In this document: piece after piece, positions 1 to 7,499 of the stretch
How positions within the stretch are numbered: position 1 is the first letter of the stretch
Layout of the letters: each line of letters opens with the position of its first letter
Source: Burkholderiales bacterium
Lineage (GTDB): Bacteria; Pseudomonadota; Gammaproteobacteria; Burkholderiales; Burkholderiaceae_C
Assembly (NCBI GenBank): GCA_011390055.1
Contig: JAABTC010000079.1
Span: forward strand, 1-7,499
Direction: 5' to 3'
DNA: 7,499 nt
Program-made: the position numbers and the translations under genes
Notes under the pieces: model-generated
The model's input: only the letters and a program-made list of their open reading frames with translations
Database searches by the model: none
What the model was told of the DNA's origin: nothing

Positions 1-825
1 ATCCGCGACATGTTCGCGCCGGCCGACGCGCAGCGCGTGATGAGCCAGGTGACGATCTATTTCGGCGTGGCCCCGGCGATCGCGCCGATGGTCGGTGGCA
101 TCTTTTTCACCTACGGCGACTGGCACTCGATCTTCTGGCTGCTGGCAGCTTTGGGCGCGGTGTTGTGGGCCGTCAACTGGCGCGCGCTGCCGGAAACGCT
201 GCATCCGACGCACAAGCAGCCCTTCGAGGTCCGCCACCTGTTCCGCGGCTACTGGCAGCTCGGCGGCAACCCACGCTTCTTCGCGCTGGCGCTGGCCAGC
301 GGGGTTCCGTTCAACGGCATGTTCCTGTACGTGCTGTCGGCGCCGGCCTGGCTCGGCGGCCACCTGAAGCTCGCGCCGACGCAGTTCTGGTGGTTCTTCA
401 GCCTGTCGATCGCCGGCATCATGGGCGGGGCCTGGCTGTCGGGCCGGCGCGCCGGGTTGATGGCGCCGCGCAAGCAGGTGCGGCGTGGCTTCCAGATCAT
501 GATGCTGTCGGCGCTGGTCAACGTGGCGCTGAACCTCAGCGTCGCACCGCATTGGGCCTGGGCTCTCCCCATCGTGGCGCTGTTTTCATTCGGCTGGGCC
601 TTGATGGTGCCTGTGGTCACGATCATGGTGCTCGACCTCGCGCCCGACCGCCGCGGCATGGCGTCTTCGCTGCAGGCCTTCGTCGGCGGCGCGGCCAACG
701 GCCTGGTGGCCGGCGTCATCGCACCGCTGGTGATGGACTCGACGTTGGCCCTGGCGCTGACCTCGGCCGGCTTCCTGGCGGTCGGCCTGGTGGCCTGGCA
801 GTGGGTCCGCCGGCGCGTCGGTTGA
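1..825 (+). CDS. Bcr/CflA-type MFS drug-efflux transporter, 3' part (5' end outside window)
   Basis: The reading frame is open from the first base and ends in TGA at 823-825, giving about 274 residues of a protein whose family is usually near 400 residues, so the first third is missing. The visible part holds about eight hydrophobic segments, matching the C-terminal two-thirds of a 12-helix major facilitator. Near the left edge, RDMF is followed by a glycine/proline-rich helix (GVAPAIAPMVGG), the counterpart of the antiporter motif in helix 5. The helix-6 segment ends in LPETL, a typical Bcr/CflA junction, before the central cytoplasmic loop. The LDLAPDRRG loop between helices 10 and 11 also fits. 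The likely role is proton-driven export of a drug or metabolite across the inner membrane; the substrate cannot be read from sequence. The ATG at 10 is internal, not the true start. It converges on glucokinase and is functionally unrelated to the glycogen genes. Confidence 0.88.
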   Translation: MRDMFAPADAQRVMSQVTIYFGVAPAIAPMVGGIFFTYGDWHSIFWLLAALGAVLWAVNWRALPETLHPTHKQPFEVRHLFRGYWQLGGNPRFFALALASGVPFNGMFLYVLSAPAWLGGHLKLAPTQFWWFFSLSIAGIMGGAWLSGRRAGLMAPRKQVRRGFQIMMLSALVNVALNLSVAPHWAWALPIVALFSFGWALMVPVVTIMVLDLAPDRRGMASSLQAFVGGAANGLVAGVIAPLVMDSTLALALTSAGFLAVGLVAWQWVRRRVG

Positions 826-836
826 CGGGCGCGTCA
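823..836. repeat. Short inverted repeat joining the two convergent stop codons
   Basis: TGACG at 823-827 and CGTCA at 832-836 are perfect inverted copies separated by four bases (GGCG). The left arm begins with the TGA stop of the transporter, and the right arm is the complement of the glucokinase TGA stop. It could form a 5-bp hairpin at the 3' end of both transcripts. There is no T-run on either side, so it is not a convincing intrinsic terminator. With only 8 bases between the genes, any terminator would have to lie inside the opposite coding region. Confidence 0.35.
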
Positions 837-1817
837 GGTCGGTCGGTCCAGCGCCAGTGCGGCGCCGAGCAGGGCGGGCGCCGGCGCCGTGACGATCCAA
901 CTCGGAATCGCCGCCAAGTAAGAGCGAAAGCGGCCTTTGTCTTCGAATCGGGTCCGGAAAGGCAAGGTCTCGAGGCGCCGGCCCAGCCGCGGCGCGATGC
1001 CGCCGCCGAGGTAAACGCCGCCGCGCGCGCCCAGTGTGAGGGCCAGGTCGCTGGCCACGCTGCCCAGGAAGGCTGCAAACAAGCCGACTGCCTCTGCGCA
1101 CTGAGGGCAGTGCGGCAAGCTTTCGCCGAGCCCGCGGGCCAGCACGTCGGCGGGCTCCAGCGTGTGCGCCGCCACGTTGTCCAGGGTGCAAAGGGCAACG
1201 TAAAGGTTGACCAGGCCGGGGCCCGACAAAACCCGCTCTGCCGAAACATGTCCGAAGCGTTCGCGCAGCACGGCCAGCAGCGCATCCTCGCGAGCGGACG
1301 CGGCAGCCAACGTGGCATGGCCACCTTCGCCCACCACGGGATGCCAGCCGCCCTGCCCATCCGCCACCATGCCCGACACGCCCAGCCCCGTCCCGGCGCC
1401 GAGGACGGCAATGTTGGCACCCTCTACCGCCGCGCCGCCGCCGATTTGACAGAGGTCGTCGCTCGCCAGCACAGGCAGGGCCCTGGCCAAGGCCTCGAAG
1501 TCGTTGAGAACCCGCAAACGCTCGACGCCGAGTGAGCGTTGCAGTGCCGTGATCGAGAACCGCCACGCGTGGTTGGTCATGGCGACGGTGTCACCCAGCA
1601 CGGCCGTGGCGATGCCGAATGCCGCCGCGCGCGGCGGAGGCAGGCCTTCGATGCGCAGGTAGTGGGCAATGCAGCTGTCGATGGCATCGAAGTCGCTGCA
1701 GGCGAGCACCTGCACATGCTCGAACTTGGCATCCGGACGAGATTGCCAGGCCCAGCGAGCGTTGGTTCCGCCCACATCGCCGAGCAGCCTGGGGAATCCG
1801 GGAGCCATGGCGTCCAT
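834..1817 (-). CDS. glk: Glucokinase (ATP-dependent, E. coli Glk-type)
   Basis: Catalyses ATP + glucose to ADP + glucose-6-phosphate in the cytoplasm, feeding free glucose into glycolysis. The 327-residue product matches the E. coli Glk family (about 320 residues). Visible motifs are the N-terminal phosphate-binding loop LLGDVGGTNAR (residues 11-21), LNDFEA with the likely catalytic base Asp106 preceded by Asn105, the adenosine-side GAGTGLGV (140-147), EGGH with Glu164 and His167, ERVLSGPGLVNLY with Glu194, and VYLGGGIAPRL (268-278). By family knowledge, Asn, Asp, Glu, His and Glu at these places bind glucose in E. coli Glk, and the Glu164-Glu194 spacing is the same as there. I chose the ATG at 1817 because it lies 10 codons before the first motif, as in the family, though it lacks a clear Shine-Dalgarno. 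An in-frame ATG at 1808 is also possible, and one at 1919 has a strong ribosome binding site and adds 34 residues. The gene is divergent from glgP. Confidence 0.95.
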   Translation of the reverse strand: MDAMAPGFPRLLGDVGGTNARWAWQSRPDAKFEHVQVLACSDFDAIDSCIAHYLRIEGLPPPRAAAFGIATAVLGDTVAMTNHAWRFSITALQRSLGVERLRVLNDFEALARALPVLASDDLCQIGGGAAVEGANIAVLGAGTGLGVSGMVADGQGGWHPVVGEGGHATLAAASAREDALLAVLRERFGHVSAERVLSGPGLVNLYVALCTLDNVAAHTLEPADVLARGLGESLPHCPQCAEAVGLFAAFLGSVASDLALTLGARGGVYLGGGIAPRLGRRLETLPFRTRFEDKGRFRSYLAAIPSWIVTAPAPALLGAALALDRPT

Positions 1818-1830
1818 AGACTTGCGCGGT

Positions 1831-1860
1831 TTGTTGATCTCGATGGCCGCGGACTCTACT
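1831..1860 (+). promoter_or_regulatory. Candidate sigma-70 promoter for glgP-glgB-glgX
   Basis: In the 90-base gap between glk and glgP, TTGTTG (1831-1836) and TCTACT (1855-1860) are spaced by 18 bases. Each matches the sigma-70 consensus at four of six positions. It would start transcription near 1867, about 40 bases before the first glgP ATG. In high-GC DNA such a match is weak evidence. I see no operator, riboswitch or cAMP-CRP-like palindrome here, and no clear promoter for glk on the other strand. Confidence 0.25.
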
Positions 1861-1907
1861 GGATGGGATGCGCGCCTCGTTCGGCGCAGTGTGTGGCTGG
1901 CGCCACA

Positions 1908-4415
<2,508 letters not shown>

Positions 4416-4424
4416 CCGTCGGGC

Positions 4425-4428
4425 GGAG
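4425..4428 (+). promoter_or_regulatory. Ribosome binding site of glgB
   Basis: GGAG, six bases upstream of the ATG at 4435, lies in the 19-base gap after the glgP stop. It settles the glgB start, because the reading frame stays open far back into glgP. Confidence 0.7.
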
Positions 4429-4434
4429 CGACTG

Positions 4435-6630
<2,196 letters not shown>

Positions 6631-6647
6631 GTGGCCGCAACGCCCAA

Positions 6648-7499
6648 ATGAAACTGCCCCCCACCTTGCAACCCGGGCGCGCGCACCCGTTCGGTTCATT
6701 GGCCCGCGAAGGTGGCGTCAACTTCGCGGTCTTCTCCGACCATGCCACGCGCATCGACCTGTGTCTGTTCGACGCCAGCGGCGCGCGCGAGATCAAGCGC
6801 TACCCGCTGCACGGCCCGGAGGATGGCGTCTTCCATGGCTTTCTCGAGCAGGTCGGCCCGGGCCTCGTCTACGGCCTGCGCGCGCACGGCCCGTATGCGC
6901 CCGAGCATGGCCATCGCTTCAATGCGCACAAGCTGTTGCTTGACCCCTGGGCGCGCGAGATCGTCGGCCGCTTTGCCTGGCATGCCGAACACCTCGGCTA
7001 CGAGCTCGGCCACCCCGACGGCACGCGCTCGTTCGACGCGCGCGACAACGCGTTGCAGGCGCTGAAGGCCCGCGTGGCCGCACCGCCGTCGGTGGCGCCG
7101 GGCTGGCACAACGCGCCGCGGCACGCGGCCGGCGACGTGGTCGTCTACGAGGTCCACGTGAAGGGTTTCGGCATGGGTCTGCCCGGCCTGCCGCCGGCGC
7201 TGCGCGGCAGCTACGCGGGGCTGGCGCACCCGGCCGCGATCGCGCATTTCAAGGCGCTGGGCGTCACCACGCTCGAGCTGTTGCCGGTGCAGTTCCATCT
7301 CGACGAGCCGGGCCTGGCGGCGCAGGGCTTCGTCAACTACTGGGGCTACAACACGCTCGGCTTCTTCTGCCCCGACCCGCGCTATGCCGCCTGCGACTGC
7401 AGCGACCCGACCGCCGTAGCCGACGAGTTCCGCACGATGGTCCACACGCTGCACGCGCACGGTCTGGAAGTGTTGCTCGACGTGGTTTACAACCACACC
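6648..7499 (+). CDS. glgX: Glycogen debranching enzyme GlgX, 5' part (3' end outside window)
   Basis: Hydrolyses the alpha-1,6 branch links of phosphorylase-limit glycogen, releasing short maltodextrins. The first 284 residues are visible of a family usually around 650-750. Seen here are an N-terminal CBM48 domain (PFGSLAREGGVNFAVFS, then RIDLCLFD, residues 14-42; YGLRAHGPYAPEHGHRFN, 75-92), the barrel entry VYEVHVKGFGM (166-176), LRGSYAGLAHP (185-195), ELLPVQ (210-215), NYWGYNTLGFF (230-240), and GH13 motif I DVVYNH with Asp278 and His283 just before the window ends. The catalytic Asp and Glu lie outside. These motifs fit both GlgX and the related isoamylase TreX; the glgP-glgB context favours GlgX. 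The start is ATG 6648, 17 bases after the glgB stop and without a clear Shine-Dalgarno. An in-frame GTG at 6627 overlaps the glgB TGA and adds seven residues. Either start suggests translational coupling to glgB. Confidence 0.93.
   Translation, partial: MKLPPTLQPGRAHPFGSLAREGGVNFAVFSDHATRIDLCLFDASGAREIKRYPLHGPEDGVFHGFLEQVGPGLVYGLRAHGPYAPEHGHRFNAHKLLLDPWAREIVGRFAWHAEHLGYELGHPDGTRSFDARDNALQALKARVAAPPSVAPGWHNAPRHAAGDVVVYEVHVKGFGMGLPGLPPALRGSYAGLAHPAAIAHFKALGVTTLELLPVQFHLDEPGLAAQGFVNYWGYNTLGFFCPDPRYAACDCSDPTAVADEFRTMVHTLHAHGLEVLLDVVYNHT

Noticed and set aside
165..1535. A plus-strand open frame of 456 codons across the transporter end and opposite glk
   Set aside because: It crosses two real genes in the wrong frame or strand and is Arg/Ala/Gly-rich low-complexity sequence typical of GC-rich shadow frames.
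1898..1905. TGGCGCCA palindrome just before glgP as an operator
   Set aside because: An 8-base palindrome is expected by chance in GC-rich DNA; no second copy or longer symmetry surrounds it.
1539..1907. A glgP start well upstream (the frame stays open to 1539)
   Set aside because: It would lie opposite glucokinase coding sequence and add over 100 residues with no similarity to phosphorylases.

Overview
The window is high-GC DNA with dense, GC-ending codon use. Its proteins look proteobacterial. My best guess, from composition and protein style only, is a betaproteobacterium of the order Burkholderiales (Rubrivivax/Leptothrix/Roseateles-like); no marker gene fixes the taxon. It is ordinary chromosomal metabolic sequence: I see no insertion sequence, phage gene, tRNA, rRNA or CRISPR array, and no gene-free stretch longer than about 120 bases.

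Layout: (1) 1-825, plus strand: the 3' part of a Bcr/CflA-type drug-efflux transporter of the major facilitator superfamily, running in from outside the window. (2) 834-1817, minus strand: a complete glucokinase (glk), convergent with the transporter and only 8 bases from it. (3) 1818-1907: a short divergent intergenic region with a weak candidate promoter for the operon on its right. (4) 1908-4415, plus: glycogen/alpha-glucan phosphorylase (glgP). (5) 4435-6630, plus: 1,4-alpha-glucan branching enzyme (glgB), 19 bases downstream with a good ribosome binding site. (6) 6648-7499, plus: the 5' part of the glycogen debranching enzyme (glgX), running off the right edge. An in-frame GTG overlapping the glgB stop is an alternative start.

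glgP-glgB-glgX form a tight co-directional unit, very probably one operon. GlgB makes alpha-1,6 branches, GlgP shortens outer chains to glucose-1-phosphate, and GlgX removes the limit branches GlgP cannot pass. The divergent glucokinase phosphorylates free glucose to glucose-6-phosphate, so both routes meet at the hexose-phosphate pool. Synthesis genes (glgC, glgA) are not in the window and may lie to the right.

I did not find a previously undescribed system. The points worth a second look are small: the unresolved starts of glk and glgP, which face each other and may overlap; a GC-rich hairpin in the first codons of glgP; the glgB/glgX junction; and the inverted repeat that joins the two convergent stop codons.
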